Source: Methylotenera sp. (GTDB taxonomy: Bacteria; Pseudomonadota; Gammaproteobacteria; Burkholderiales; Methylophilaceae). Taken from it: 64,000 nt of DNA. Under the pieces are notes generated by a model that did no database searches, was not told where the DNA came from, and saw only the letters and a list, made by a program, of their open reading frames with translations. Below are positions 1 through 11,888 of the stretch, one piece after another (within the stretch, counting starts at the first letter, position 1; every line of letters starts with the position of its first letter). The position numbers and the translations under genes are program-made. Location: assembly GCA_030652995.1 (NCBI GenBank), contig JAUSAG010000009.1, forward strand, positions 62,001 through 126,000. The letters are read 5' to 3'.

Positions 1-109
1 AAACAGTGGTAAAACACAGTAAAAAAATACATAAAACGAACATATTTAGTGAGCAAGCGTCGAATTCGAGGTTTTTTACCCGAGCAAAATTTTACCAAGG
101 AATTAAGTC

Positions 110-190
110 ATGAACCCGGAACAGAAAAAATCCATCCTCGCTATCACCCTCTACGCCGCCTTTGCCGATGGCGGAATTTGTACTGCATGA
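110..190 (+). pseudogene. Truncated start of a TerB/DUF697-like gene
   Basis: A start with an AAGGA ribosome site 9 nt upstream opens a 26-residue frame beginning MNPEQKKSILAITLYAAFAD, then stops. The opening resembles the first residues of TerB-like or DUF697 cytoplasmic proteins, in which a helical domain of more than 100 residues follows the 'AAFADG' segment. Here the frame diverges right after 'ADGG' and ends at a TGA, so it looks like a remnant left by a deletion whose right edge lies about 20 nt before the downstream hydrolase. The family assignment rests on about 20 residues and is tentative; a chance frame is possible. Confidence 0.4.
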
Positions 191-211
191 TATTTTTCAG
201 AGAAAAACACC

Positions 212-1069
212 ATGAATGGGATGAGTAAGATGCTATCGAGTCTTTTAACCATACTGGCGCTGGCTTATGGCAGCGTTGCCGCGCTGCTGTTCCTGATGCA
301 GGACAAGCTGGCCTATTACCCGCAGATCGGCCGCGAGATTCAGACAACCCCGCGCGAGCATGGTCTTGACTATGAGGCACTGACTCTGGCTACATCCGAC
401 GGCGAACGGCTGGACGCCTGGTTCGTGCCAGCGCGTGGGCAGGCAGTTGTGCTCATTCTGCACGGCAATGCCGGAAATATCTCCCATCGCATGGATAGCA
501 TCGCCATGTTCCACCGCTTAGGCTATGGCGTGCTGATATTCGATTATCGTGGCTATGGCCGCAGCAGCGGTAAACCATCAGAAGAAGGGCTATACCGCGA
601 CGCGCAGACCGCTTGGGATCACCTGACCCGACAGCGCGGCATTGCGCCTGCGCACATTATCCTTTTCGGCGAATCACTGGGCGGGGCAGTGGCGGCTTGG
701 TTGGCATCGCGGGAGAAGCCTGGCGCGCTGGCGCTGTCTTCAGTGCTCACCTCTGCACCTGAACTCGGCGCCGATCTTTACCCGTGGCTGCCGGCTAAAT
801 GGCTGGTGCGCATGCGTTACGACACTTTGGCCACGATGGCGCAGGTAAGCTGCCCAGTGCTGATTGCCCACAGCCCTGATGACGAAATCATTCCATTCCG
901 CCACGGACAAAGGCTGTTCGACGCAGCGGCGCAACCCAAGGCTTTTCTGCCATTAACGGGCGGCCACAACGACAGCTTCATTTTCATGCGACAGGAATGG
1001 ATGGATGTTCTGGCTGGCTTTCTGAGCCAGCATATTGAAAATAAAACCCCATCAATGCCCCCATTCTGA
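212..1069 (+). CDS. Alpha/beta hydrolase, Bem46-like
   Basis: A 285-residue alpha/beta-hydrolase. Residues 8-30 form an uncleaved signal anchor or signal peptide, so the catalytic part probably faces the periplasm. The oxyanion segment LHGNAGN is at 83-89, the nucleophile elbow GESLGG places Ser155, and Asp224 (in SPDDE) and His252 (in GGHND) complete the triad. The family contains esterases and lipases of unknown substrate; none can be named here. Base composition is unlike the neighbours: row 661-720 has 40 G+C of 60, against 25 of 60 for row 7741-7800 in smc. With the gene remnant just upstream this suggests acquired DNA. Starts at 221 or 230 are also possible. Confidence 0.85.
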   Translation: MNGMSKMLSSLLTILALAYGSVAALLFLMQDKLAYYPQIGREIQTTPREHGLDYEALTLATSDGERLDAWFVPARGQAVVLILHGNAGNISHRMDSIAMFHRLGYGVLIFDYRGYGRSSGKPSEEGLYRDAQTAWDHLTRQRGIAPAHIILFGESLGGAVAAWLASREKPGALALSSVLTSAPELGADLYPWLPAKWLVRMRYDTLATMAQVSCPVLIAHSPDDEIIPFRHGQRLFDAAAQPKAFLPLTGGHNDSFIFMRQEWMDVLAGFLSQHIENKTPSMPPF

Positions 1070-1452
1070 TGGAGGCTTAAAATACCTTGTTAATTCATTG
1101 AAAACGTTTATAAAGCAAGTCAGTATATTCAGTAAAAACCTACGTCAGAGGATGTTGCATGCATGAAATGTCATTGGCGTGCCTGGTATTGGTCAGTGCA
1201 GGCAATGCGCAACAACTGCGCCGATGGGCGAGCAGTATGGCGTATGCCTGCAATGGGCAACTATCAGATGCAGCCTGTCAGCGGTATGGAGAAAGCTGAA
1301 TATTGTAATTTTGTTGCGGTGTAGCGTTTGCCATTTTGGCTTCTTTTGGAAGAGACCAAAAGCAGGGTTAAAAATGAATAACTGTTCCGCAAAATAATAT
1401 ACACTATTTCGTATAATGTATATTATGTAAAATTAAATAATTACCCATGTCA
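1070..1452. other. Intergenic region without a clear gene
   Basis: This 383 bp gap lies between the hydrolase and the convergent TPR gene. It keeps the G+C-rich character to about 1300 and then becomes A+T-rich. A 46-codon frame at 1159-1299 starts with a hydrophobic stretch and ends in a Cys-containing segment, but it has no recognisable family and no strong ribosome site. I see no convincing terminator. Confidence 0.4.
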
Positions 1453-2355
1453 TTAAAATAAATGTTGGGTCTCTTTGTTGATTTCTTCAACCAAGGTTTG
1501 GTCATTAGTATTTTTAGCTATTAATTTTGCATGCGCTATTAAGTCTTTAGCGGATGAAGTATCACCCATCGCAACTTTAAGTTGAGCTAGTACGATGCTT
1601 CCTTTCGCTTCAAAATACGCACCGCCTTGTTTTTTAGCAAAGTTAATAATTTTATTGAGAATACGTTCTGCACTCGCGTAATTTTTTTCAATTGTGTAAT
1701 AGCGACCAAGTTCAATGCTTGTATGTGCATATTGGTCTAATGTGCCTACTTTTTCATGCATAAAGTAAGCTTTGAGTTGAGATTCAAGCGCTAAAGTATG
1801 CTGATTCAGCTCATGATAAGTAAGTGCAATTCTTTCATAGCTTTCTCCACGTTCATTATCATTAGCGTCTAGTTTGTTCGCTGATATAAAAAACGCTAGC
1901 GCCTGAGTATATTGTTTATCCTGAAAATAAATATCACCAATGGCAACAAGACCCATCCGCTCGAATCCTTGATGTTTTGCGGTTTGTGCAAATTCAATTG
2001 TTTGCTGATAGCTTGAAATTGCTTGTGGAAACTGCTTAGCGGTTTTGTAGGCATGCGCTGTAACCAAGGCAATCACGGCTTTATCAAAAGCATCGGTTGA
2101 AAATTCATTTGCAGCTTTAAACGCGGCTAAAGCACCATTTAGATCATCTTTGATACTAAATAATCGTCCTTGGCATATCAAGGCGTCACGGTCTGTTTTA
2201 TCAATTTCTAATGCTTTTTTTGCGGCGATTGTTGCCGCGGCTACATCTCCATGCTCAAAAGCTTTATTACAATCTGCCGCATTGGGGCTTATAGCGTAAA
2301 CATTGTTAAAAAACAATGAAATAAATATTGAAGTTAAAGTGATTTGTAGTTTCAT
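1453..2355 (-). CDS. Exported tetratricopeptide-repeat protein
   Basis: A 300-residue protein with a cleavable-type signal peptide (residues 1-21, MKLQ then a hydrophobic run ending in VYA), so it is predicted to be periplasmic. The rest is alpha-helical with TPR-like units, for example 'AFEHGDVAAATIAAKKALEI', 'GRLFSIKDDLNGALAAFKAA' and 'GDIYFQDKQYTQALAFFISA', which indicates a protein-binding scaffold. The partner is unknown. It follows cysQ on the same strand after 84 bp and may be the last gene of that unit or independently transcribed. Confidence 0.8.
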   Translation of the reverse strand: MKLQITLTSIFISLFFNNVYAISPNAADCNKAFEHGDVAAATIAAKKALEIDKTDRDALICQGRLFSIKDDLNGALAAFKAANEFSTDAFDKAVIALVTAHAYKTAKQFPQAISSYQQTIEFAQTAKHQGFERMGLVAIGDIYFQDKQYTQALAFFISANKLDANDNERGESYERIALTYHELNQHTLALESQLKAYFMHEKVGTLDQYAHTSIELGRYYTIEKNYASAERILNKIINFAKKQGGAYFEAKGSIVLAQLKVAMGDTSSAKDLIAHAKLIAKNTNDQTLVEEINKETQHLF

Positions 2356-2439
2356 TTTTGTTTGTTTTCTCTATGGCTAAATAGTTAGAATACTTAGGGT
2401 TTAATAAAAATAGTTTGTAATAACATCAAAAAAATACGC

Positions 2440-3255
2440 TTATAAATAAGCTTCCCACCGTTGTGAATTTTCGCCAGATGCAAAGAACATTGGATTTAAT
2501 AATGAGCGTTTGGTGTTATAGCGTAACGCACTGCCTGACACCTCAGCAATATCTCCACCGGCTTCTTGCAAGATGCAATGCGCGGCAGCGGTATCCCACT
2601 CAGAGGTTGGCCCTAACCTAGGATATACATCAGCCCGCCCTTCAGCCACCAGACATATTTTCAGAGAGCTTCCCATACTAATAAGTTCAGGCATCTGGCC
2701 CGTATGATTTTTAATGTTATGCAAAAAGCGTTGCATTTTTTCATCGCTATGCGAGCGGCTACCTGCAATAATTGGCCGCTTGGAGTCCAATGTTTTAGTG
2801 TGAATTTTTAATGCAGGATTTGCCCCAGCTTGCTTATAGGCACCATGTGACGTTACAGCGAAATAAAGCAAGTCATCTACGGGTGCATAAACTACACCGA
2901 GCACTGGAATATGTTGGTCGATTAACGCAATGTTAACCGTAAACTCCCCGTTGCGTTTTACAAACTCTCGGGTGCCATCTAGAGGGTCAATTAACCAATA
3001 TTGGCTCCATTTTTTACGTATTTCTTCATCTACGCCTTCTGACTCTTCTGAAAGAATTGGGATGGGCGGTGTAAGTTGTTTTAACGCATTGACAATCACA
3101 TAATGCGCTGCCAAATCAGCTTGAGTAAGCGGTGAGTTGTCATCTTTGTATTCAACATTAAAATCTGTGGCATAAACTTGCATAATGGCTGCCCCAGCAG
3201 ATTTGGCAATTGTAATCACTGATTCTAAATATTGATGATAGTTTTGAGTATTCAT
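2440..3255 (-). CDS. cysQ: 3'(2'),5'-bisphosphate nucleotidase CysQ
   Basis: A 271-residue member of the inositol-monophosphatase-like, Mg-dependent, Li-sensitive family. CysQ removes the 3' phosphate from 3'-phosphoadenosine 5'-phosphate (PAP), a by-product of sulfate assimilation. Metal ligands are visible: Glu70 in SEESEG, Asp90 and Asp93 in DPLDGTREF, and Asp221 in EWDTAAAH. The N-terminal SPLTQAD (41-47) is also typical. Length fits the family. It starts 9 nt after the ligA stop and is probably co-transcribed with smc-zipA-ligA. Another inositol-monophosphatase-like substrate cannot be excluded, but DGTREF favours CysQ. Confidence 0.9.
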   Translation of the reverse strand: MNTQNYHQYLESVITIAKSAGAAIMQVYATDFNVEYKDDNSPLTQADLAAHYVIVNALKQLTPPIPILSEESEGVDEEIRKKWSQYWLIDPLDGTREFVKRNGEFTVNIALIDQHIPVLGVVYAPVDDLLYFAVTSHGAYKQAGANPALKIHTKTLDSKRPIIAGSRSHSDEKMQRFLHNIKNHTGQMPELISMGSSLKICLVAEGRADVYPRLGPTSEWDTAAAHCILQEAGGDIAEVSGSALRYNTKRSLLNPMFFASGENSQRWEAYL

Positions 3256-3264
3256 AACGAGCGC

Positions 3265-5274
<2,010 letters not shown>

Positions 5275-5287
5275 TTAAAACAATCCA

Positions 5288-6769
5288 TCAAGAAAACAAT
5301 CTAAGCGCGCTCTCGGAGCCAGGTACGATACCCCGCACTAACATCGTGGCATGAATCACCTTGAGTTGTTGACGGATTTTTTCAATTTGCATATCGCCTA
5401 GCACTTTATTGTTAGCATCTACTAATACAGCATTTAAACCAGTCTCCATTTGCTTTGCTACCTGCACCATGTGATTAAAGACTTCTGCACAGTGTTTAAC
5501 ATGCGGAATATCCAATTGAAAACTAACCGCTTTCACGACGGATGTTCTTAACATGTCAGGACTAAAAGGATGTTGATCACGATTAAACATGATAAAAGAA
5601 GGCTTCTGTATGACGGCAGTGTTGTTTAAAGCTTGCGTGGCAGTTGCTTCATCAAAATATTTAAAAGCACCATCTGCCGACAATACTAACCCTTGCGACT
5701 CTGCCAGGCCTCTTAATTTAGTGCCAGTAAACGCGCCATTATCACCATGCACCAGATGAAACCCCATGGTTTTATCCACATCCATACAAAATGCATCCAG
5801 TGCGTTGGCCGCAGTTAAGGCATCCCCAGAACTTTGCCATTCCACATGGGCATTTATATCTAAACCAAGCGTTTCAACCGCCAATTGAAAACGATTCAAC
5901 ATATTGCGTGAAATCGGCCCCGCGCGGTCTGCCAGCTGTAAGCTACAAGTAAGCCGTGAAGCTTGTTGATTTAAAATTTGCGGTTTAGATAAGGTATCGC
6001 TTAATAACAGCCATTGTTTATTTGAATCCAGCGCATGGATGTAAACTGGCTTTTCGTAGCCGTCAAATAAGCCATGCAAAGCATTATTCAGTTCATTAAA
6101 GCTTGATTCTGCCGCCAAATACAACACGGCGGTTAAGTCCATTTGCGAGTGCAGCATGGCTGGTAAGCTCAGTACAGGCTCTTCAAACGCGGCTTGTTTT
6201 GAAGATAAATGCGGAATATCTTCAATAGAATGATGTTGCACTGCCCCATCATTACTTGGCTGGCTAAATGCTTCATCAAAAATCGCTTTAATTTCATGAT
6301 GTTGCGCTGGTTTAATTTCAGGCGTTGATTCGAGCTTTTTAACCTCAGCCTCAATTGGGATAATTTTTGAAGATTTATTGATGAGCTCGGCATAAGTTGC
6401 CTCGATTGAAGCTTCATCTGCCAACACATGACCAGATACCTCATATTGAGCGGCTTGAACAAAACGGTCTTCATTTTGCATGGCTGAATTTTCAGCTTCT
6501 GGCAAAGGCTCATCTAATATTTGTTGAGGTAAATTATCATCGTTAGAAAAACCACTCGAGGCAAAGTCATCTTGATGATGATCAAACTGACTTACATCGA
6601 GCTTACTAATATCTAATGTGGGTTCATCAAGTAATGCATCACTTTTTAATTGAGTGAAACTACTTTCGACCTGCTGATTAAATCGCCGCTCTTGCCACCA
6701 GTTAAGAATGAGCACAGCGGCAATAATTAACGCACCTATGACAATCAATACTATTTGCAAATCACTCAT
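5288..6769 (-). CDS. zipA: Cell division protein ZipA homologue
   Basis: A 493-residue membrane-anchored divisome protein. A single N-terminal membrane segment (about residues 4-26) is followed by a long acidic, low-complexity linker (about 30-200). A C-terminal domain resembling the ZipA FtsZ-binding domain follows (for example 'MDLTAVLYLAAESSFNELNN' and 'GDNGAFTGTKLRGLAESQGL'). ZipA tethers FtsZ to the inner membrane. Betaproteobacterial ZipA proteins are divergent, and the call leans on position between smc and ligA as well as topology. I chose the ATG at 6769 over the in-frame TTG at 6775. Confidence 0.85.
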   Translation of the reverse strand: MSDLQIVLIVIGALIIAAVLILNWWQERRFNQQVESSFTQLKSDALLDEPTLDISKLDVSQFDHHQDDFASSGFSNDDNLPQQILDEPLPEAENSAMQNEDRFVQAAQYEVSGHVLADEASIEATYAELINKSSKIIPIEAEVKKLESTPEIKPAQHHEIKAIFDEAFSQPSNDGAVQHHSIEDIPHLSSKQAAFEEPVLSLPAMLHSQMDLTAVLYLAAESSFNELNNALHGLFDGYEKPVYIHALDSNKQWLLLSDTLSKPQILNQQASRLTCSLQLADRAGPISRNMLNRFQLAVETLGLDINAHVEWQSSGDALTAANALDAFCMDVDKTMGFHLVHGDNGAFTGTKLRGLAESQGLVLSADGAFKYFDEATATQALNNTAVIQKPSFIMFNRDQHPFSPDMLRTSVVKAVSFQLDIPHVKHCAEVFNHMVQVAKQMETGLNAVLVDANNKVLGDMQIEKIRQQLKVIHATMLVRGIVPGSESALRLFS

Positions 6770-6813
6770 CACCAATAAACCTTCAACATTATTAAACTAA
6801 CCTGTAGCCTGTT

Positions 6814-9800
6814 TTAAGCTTCAGCCATTCTTACGGCAGCTTCCATATCTACATCAACAATACGTGAAACCCCAGACTCCTGCATGGTAACACCTATCAA
6901 TTGCTGCGCCATCTCCATGGTAATTTTATTATGACTTACGTATAAAAACTGCGTTCTTTCAGACATTTTTTTTACCATGGCACAAAAACGCTCAGTATTA
7001 CTATCGTCAAGTGGTGCATCTACCTCGTCCATCAAGCAAAATGGCGCAGGGTTCAACCGAAACAGGGCAAACACTAACGCCAAAGCAGTTAAGGCTTTTT
7101 CGCCACCGGACAACAAATGGATGGTGCTATTCTTTTTGCCTGGCGGCTGGGCAAACACTTGCATGCCAGTATCCAGAATCTCTTCGCCAAGTAACTCTAA
7201 TCTCGCCTGCCCGCCGCCAAATAAAGTGGTAAAGAGTTCGTTAAAGTGTCGATTGGCCTCATCAAAAGTTGCTTGCAGACGGCTACGTGTTTCACGGTCT
7301 ATTTTACGAATAGCATCCTCAAGTGTTTGGCTGGCTTCAATCAGGTCACGACATTGACTATCTAAATAATCCTTGCGCGTTTGCTCGCTCGCAAGTTCTT
7401 GAATAGCTGCCAGGTTAACTGCACCTAATAACTCAATATCAATTTCTAGCTTACTTTTCTTTTTTTCCAAGTCAGAAACTTTCGTATCCGCACCCATTGA
7501 TTGCGATAAATGGCTAGCAAGCAGTGACTCTTCAATGTTGGCGGTCGTAAGTTCGGCTTGGCATTGCTCAAAATGCAAACGTGCTTCTTGTTCGTTTAAT
7601 CGGCTCGCTTCCAGCTTATCGCGTAATGGGTGTAATTGTTGCTCAAATTGCAATCGCAACCGCTCCTGTTGCTGTAGTGCCGATTCATCATCACTCATTG
7701 TATTGCGGGCATTGGCTAATGCCAGTTCACGCTGCTGCTTAGCATTTAGTGCAGCCTCTAAATTGGCTTTTAACGCCTCCATTTTAGTTGCTGACAAGGT
7801 AGCTTCAACCTCGTTGCAACGCAATTGAAGTGAGGTTTTTTCTTCAAGTAAAAATTCAAGTTTTGAATTTAACTCATTGATATTATTTTGGATAAGTTTA
7901 ATGTTAAAACTTTTTTCCTGATGTGCCCGTTCAGCAGTTTGTAGTTGCTGGCGCACCTCGCTTAACAATGCCTCAGCCGATTGTTTTTCAGCGTCTTTAG
8001 TAGATTTCTCAACTTGCAATTGCGTTAAGCTGGCTGCAATCTCGCTCACTAACTTTTCTTTTTGCAAACTTTCATCCTGAAGTTTACTGAGTTTTTCTTC
8101 TGCTAAAACACAATCTGTTTGCAGAGATTTTTGTCGCTGAATTGCGTTAGATTGCTGCTGTTTAAGCTGTTGTAAGCTAAGATTAAGTTGATGCGCCTGC
8201 TGGATAAAAATCTTTAATTGCTGCTGAAGCCGATGTTGTTTAGCGCGCAATGCTTGAAGTGCACTTTCAGATTGCACTAATTGACTATTCGTATCAGTTA
8301 AATGCTTTTGAACCTCTGGTAATTGTTGCGCCAACTGCTCCAGACGCGCTTGCCGCTCTAATACACCATGCATTATTGATTGTGCACCAAAATACGTCAC
8401 GCTATGCCGAGTGTAAATATCTCCTTGCTTATTAACTAAGCACTCACCGTGATTAAGTGTACGGCTTGCAGAGAGCGCGTCATTATCATCCTCTAGCAAG
8501 TACGAACCCGTTAGCCAATCATGCAGTACAGCCTGATGATGAGGTTCAATATGGTCAATACGTGAATATAAAGATATAAAGGCTAATGATTGCGGCGTCA
8601 CATCCAACACGACTTCAGGTACTGTTAACGCCAAACTTAATGCGGCTGGCGGTCTATTTTCAACGGATAGTTCATGATGCATAATCGCATTAAGTCTAGT
8701 GCCAAGAACAGCTTCAAATGCGGTCTCCCAGCCTGATTGAATGCGCACAGCCTGCCAAGTGCGTAAGTTGTCATTTAAACCTGACTTTTTTAACCAAGCA
8801 GTTAGCGTGGCCTCATCATTGCCATCGCGCATAGCGTGCTGAATTTTAGTTAAAGAACTGATCTCCGCTTCAAGTAAATCTAACGCTCGTTGCTGCAGAT
8901 GCACTTCTTCTCTGCGCGTTTTTAAATCCGCATGAATAGCTTGCTCATTTTGCAGTGCTTGCGCGTTTTGTGTTTCTAACGTTGCAATTTCAGCATCCAA
9001 ACCAGTTAACTGCGTTTGCTTCTCAGTAAGCGCATCATCTGCGGGTATTTGCAAGCCAGTGTAACTTTGCTGCAAGCGCTTTAGTTGTTCTTTGGTTTCA
9101 TCTGTAGCGCGTGCTATATGCCCAATACCAGCCTGCTCCAAGCGTAAGCGTTGCTCTGCATTTAACCACGCAGTTTGGCTGGTATTGAACGCTGCAAGGG
9201 TAGCTTGATAGTGCTGGAGTTGAGCTGGAACGGCTTTGCGCGCGACCTCAACGTTAATGTCGGTATTAGCAAAGCTTGTATTTTCTTCAAATATCTCAGA
9301 TTGTGCTTTTGCTAACGAGATTTCAATTTGACTCTGCTGACCGGTGCTTTTTTCTAATTGTGCAATCAGCTGCTGCAATTGTAGTTGCATGCGTTCACGT
9401 GCATCAGCGGTGTTTTTCACTTGATTTTCAAGATTGGAAACCACCGCATTTGCCTCGTAATAACCCGCTTGCGCCGTATTAACAGCCTCACTTGATGCGA
9501 TATGATGCTGCCGCGCGTTTTCTAACGCACGTTCACTACTGCGCAAACTTGCCATCTGCGCTTCCAGTTCAATCACCAGCTTTTCAACAGTGCGCTGCGA
9601 CTTCTCCCAAACTGCGCTGGCATCACGTTTTTTTAATAGCCAAACCTGACCTTTAGTCATGTTGAGCGCAGTCTGCATCTGATGGTACTTCTCTGCAACA
9701 ACGGCCTGCGATTGCAGACGCAGAATCTGCTTATCAAGTTCACGCAGAATATCTTCAACTCGCGTTAAATTTTCACGCGTATCACGCAAACGTAACTCAG

Positions 9801-10338
9801 TTTCACGACGACGTTCTTTATATTTACTAATACCCGCCGCTTCTTCTAAAAAAATACGCATCTCTTCAGGCTTGGCTTCTACAATGCGACTAATAGTATT
9901 TTGCCCAATAATAGCGTAAGCACGACCACCTAAGCCGGTACCCAAGAACAAGTCTGCCACATCACGCCGTCGCACTACACTATTATTGATGTAGTAAGTT
10001 GAGCCTTTGTCGCGTTCAATCACACGCTTAACAGAAATTTCAGCATATTGCGACCATTCGCCCAATGCGCCGCCCAGGCCGTTATCAAATACCAGTTCAA
10101 CACTGGCACGAGATATAGGCTTACGGTTACCAGAGCCATTGAAAATTACTGCATCCATGGCGTCGGCACGCATCTCTTTAGCTGACGACTCGCCTAACAC
10201 CCAGCGTACGGACTCCATTACATTGGATTTCCCGCAACCATTGGGGCCAACAACACCTACGCGCTGCCCGTGAATGTGCAACGTTGTTGGATCAACAAAC
10301 GATTTGAAACCGGCAAGTTTTAGGTGAGTTAAACGCAA
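6814..10338 (-). CDS. smc: Chromosome partition protein SMC
   Basis: A 1174-residue SMC ATPase of the condensin type that compacts and segregates the chromosome. The N-terminal head carries the Walker A motif GPNGCGKS (31-38). Two long coiled-coil arms (about 170-500 and 660-1000) flank a hinge around 510-640. The C-terminal head has the ABC signature LSGGE (from about 1076) and Walker B with Asp1104-Glu1105 in CLMDEVDAP. Length matches the family. It is the first gene of the unit reading smc-zipA-ligA-cysQ and is divergent from queF, sharing an 88 bp promoter interval. Confidence 0.97.
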   Translation of the reverse strand: MRLTHLKLAGFKSFVDPTTLHIHGQRVGVVGPNGCGKSNVMESVRWVLGESSAKEMRADAMDAVIFNGSGNRKPISRASVELVFDNGLGGALGEWSQYAEISVKRVIERDKGSTYYINNSVVRRRDVADLFLGTGLGGRAYAIIGQNTISRIVEAKPEEMRIFLEEAAGISKYKERRRETELRLRDTRENLTRVEDILRELDKQILRLQSQAVVAEKYHQMQTALNMTKGQVWLLKKRDASAVWEKSQRTVEKLVIELEAQMASLRSSERALENARQHHIASSEAVNTAQAGYYEANAVVSNLENQVKNTADARERMQLQLQQLIAQLEKSTGQQSQIEISLAKAQSEIFEENTSFANTDINVEVARKAVPAQLQHYQATLAAFNTSQTAWLNAEQRLRLEQAGIGHIARATDETKEQLKRLQQSYTGLQIPADDALTEKQTQLTGLDAEIATLETQNAQALQNEQAIHADLKTRREEVHLQQRALDLLEAEISSLTKIQHAMRDGNDEATLTAWLKKSGLNDNLRTWQAVRIQSGWETAFEAVLGTRLNAIMHHELSVENRPPAALSLALTVPEVVLDVTPQSLAFISLYSRIDHIEPHHQAVLHDWLTGSYLLEDDNDALSASRTLNHGECLVNKQGDIYTRHSVTYFGAQSIMHGVLERQARLEQLAQQLPEVQKHLTDTNSQLVQSESALQALRAKQHRLQQQLKIFIQQAHQLNLSLQQLKQQQSNAIQRQKSLQTDCVLAEEKLSKLQDESLQKEKLVSEIAASLTQLQVEKSTKDAEKQSAEALLSEVRQQLQTAERAHQEKSFNIKLIQNNINELNSKLEFLLEEKTSLQLRCNEVEATLSATKMEALKANLEAALNAKQQRELALANARNTMSDDESALQQQERLRLQFEQQLHPLRDKLEASRLNEQEARLHFEQCQAELTTANIEESLLASHLSQSMGADTKVSDLEKKKSKLEIDIELLGAVNLAAIQELASEQTRKDYLDSQCRDLIEASQTLEDAIRKIDRETRSRLQATFDEANRHFNELFTTLFGGGQARLELLGEEILDTGMQVFAQPPGKKNSTIHLLSGGEKALTALALVFALFRLNPAPFCLMDEVDAPLDDSNTERFCAMVKKMSERTQFLYVSHNKITMEMAQQLIGVTMQESGVSRIVDVDMEAAVRMAEA

Positions 10339-10364
10339 AGTGAAGTTTGATGTTTGTTACAAAG

Positions 10365-10392
10365 TTTGGTTTGAATTTTTAAGCGTTATAAT
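10365..10392 (+). promoter_or_regulatory. Putative queF promoter
   Basis: A perfect TATAAT at 10387-10392 is preceded, 16 bp upstream, by TTTGGT as a weak -35 box. Transcription would start about 30 nt before the queF start. No preQ1-type aptamer is evident in so short a leader. Confidence 0.5.
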
Positions 10393-10426
10393 AACGTTTT
10401 TTAAGCCAAAAGCCCCATTTTCTATC

Positions 10427-10873
10427 ATGACAGAACAATCTTTAGGTGCAAAACCTAGCGCACAACCTTCTAAAACATTAGAAACATTTGAAAACCCAAA
10501 CACAGCACGTGATTTTCACATTCACATGGAAATCCCAGAGTTCACCTGTTTATGTCCAAAAACAGGTCAACCAGATTTTGCTGTGATTTACTTAGACTAT
10601 ATTCCAGACCAAACCTGTGTAGAACTTAAAAGCTTAAAACTCTATATGTGGTCATTTCGCGATGAAGGCTGCTTCCATGAAGCCGTAACTAATCAAATTT
10701 TAGATGACTTAGTAACAGCAACCCAGCCAAAATTCATGCGCTTAACCGCTAAATTTTACGTACGTGGCGGTGTATTCACTAATGTTGTGGCTGAACATCG
10801 TAAAACCGACTGGCAACCCCTACCTCGCGTAGATTTAATCCAATTTGAAAGCCAATCTAATATTCGCGGTTAA
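10427..10873 (+). CDS. queF: NADPH-dependent preQ0 reductase QueF
   Basis: A 148-residue short-form QueF, which reduces 7-cyano-7-deazaguanine (preQ0) to preQ1 in queuosine synthesis. The catalytic Cys43 lies in [11 protein letters not shown], with Asp50 as the proton donor. The NADPH/substrate motif ELKSLKLY is at 66-73 and FHE at 83-85. The frame extends upstream to 10340, but ATG 10427 gives the family N-terminus and lies after the promoter-like TATAAT. Other queuosine genes are not in the window. Confidence 0.95.
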   Translation: MTEQSLGAKPSAQPSKTLETFENPNTARDFHIHMEIPEFTCLCPKTGQPDFAVIYLDYIPDQTCVELKSLKLYMWSFRDEGCFHEAVTNQILDDLVTATQPKFMRLTAKFYVRGGVFTNVVAEHRKTDWQPLPRVDLIQFESQSNIRG

Positions 10874-10940
10874 CTTGCAAAATCTTGATATTGAAAATTA
10901 GAGGCTGAAATATAAATTAAGCAAAATATAATGAAAGTCA

Positions 10941-10969
10941 TTGACAAGCGCGCCACCCATCTTTAATAT
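10941..10969 (+). promoter_or_regulatory. Promoter of the tRNA-Ala/tRNA-Glu pair
   Basis: A consensus -35 box TTGACA (10941-10946), a 17 bp spacer and TAATAT (10964-10969) are followed by the G+C-rich discriminator GGCGCC. This is a strong sigma-70-type arrangement about 50 nt before the first tRNA, as expected for a stable-RNA operon. Confidence 0.75.
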
Positions 10970-11018
10970 GGCGCCTCGCTGATGACGCAATTAATTGAAA
11001 GCGAAAAGATGTAGGTAC

Positions 11019-11094
<76 letters not shown>

Positions 11095-11174
11095 AAATAG
11101 TTAAAAATTAATTTTAAATTAAGCAGTAAGTTGTAGTAAAATGTTGCACTTGTAACAAAGCAGTAAAATCTTAG

Positions 11175-11250
11175 GTCCCCATCGTCTAGAGGCCTAGGAC
11201 ACCTCCCTTTCACGGAGGCGACCCGGGTTCGAATCCCGGTGGGGACGCCA
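11175..11250 (+). tRNA. tRNA-Glu (anticodon TTC)
   Basis: A 76 nt cloverleaf with encoded GCCA end. The acceptor GTCCCCA pairs with TGGGGAC, the anticodon loop CTTTCAC has TTC at 34-36, and the T arm is CCGGGTTCGAATCCCGG. It lies 80 nt after tRNA-Ala and is probably co-transcribed. Confidence 0.98.
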
Positions 11251-11277
11251 ACTATTATAATAATTGGCAACGTAAAC

Positions 11278-11310
11278 AAGGCCTTGTATATCAAGGCCTT
11301 TTTTGTTTTT
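11278..11310 (+). terminator. Rho-independent terminator after the tRNAs
   Basis: A 9 bp perfect stem AAGGCCTTG / CAAGGCCTT with a TATAT loop is followed by TTTTGTTTTTT, 27 nt after tRNA-Glu. Confidence 0.9.
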
Positions 11311-11606
11311 TGCGACTACGCCAAGCAACACTACACCAAGCAATTAAGTAGTTGCGACTATTCTGTAGCAATTTCAAATAATTAAATACACCTCAAATCT
11401 AATTACTTACCATTTACGTGATACCACTATATGAATGCAAGTAAAAGTAGCATAGCGTCAACAGTATCGAAATCGAACGCAGTTTTCTTTTTTTTAATTT
11501 CACGATTCTAGTTACAATAATTAACGTTACGCTTTGAATTAAAAAAGATAAACGGATTAAATAAGATAAACACACAGTTTTTTAGCACTGAATTTGGCGG
11601 ATAAAA
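11311..11606. other. Intergenic region before the J-domain cluster
   Basis: About 296 bp of A+T-rich DNA between the tRNA terminator and the J-domain gene. It presumably carries the cluster's promoter, but no match good enough to name is visible. No frame or repeat is convincing. Confidence 0.4.
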
Positions 11607-11888
11607 TTGAAAGATTACTACGCAGTTTTAGGTATTTCAGCAAATGCTACCTTAGCTGAAATAAAAACGACTTACCGCAGAATGGCCACTCAATTCCATC
11701 CTGACAAAAACACATCAATTGATGCGCCTGCAAAGTTCAGAATAGTGCAGGAAGCTTATGAAGTGCTTTCTGATGTTGATAAAAGAAAAGCATTTGACGA
11801 AAACCGCAGGCGTAGCCTATTGGATAGCCCGATAGACACAGCCCATGAAATTTGGCAGAACTACTTTAATGGAATATTGAAAAAATGA
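11607..11888 (+). CDS. Minimal J-domain (DnaJ-like) protein
   Basis: A 93-residue protein that is almost only a J domain (about 2-66). The start KDYYAVLGISANAT is standard and the Hsp70-activating HPD is at 31-33, followed by EAYEVLSD and the helix IV region DKRKAFDE. There is no G/F linker, zinc finger or client-binding domain, so it should act as a dedicated DnaK cochaperone with specificity from its short C-terminal tail or its partners. The start codon is TTG, chosen because J proteins begin exactly at this MKDYY position and a GGCGG lies upstream. Its stop overlaps the next start (ATGA), implying translational coupling and a shared role. Confidence 0.85.
   Translation: MKDYYAVLGISANATLAEIKTTYRRMATQFHPDKNTSIDAPAKFRIVQEAYEVLSDVDKRKAFDENRRRSLLDSPIDTAHEIWQNYFNGILKK

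Noticed and set aside
1179-1397. 72-codon plus-strand frame in the first intergenic region
   Set aside because: No ribosome site and no family; composition changes midway from G+C-rich to A+T-rich, so it spans unrelated sequence.
10393-10426. preQ1 riboswitch before queF
   Set aside because: The leader is too short and lacks the expected aptamer hairpin and A-rich tail.
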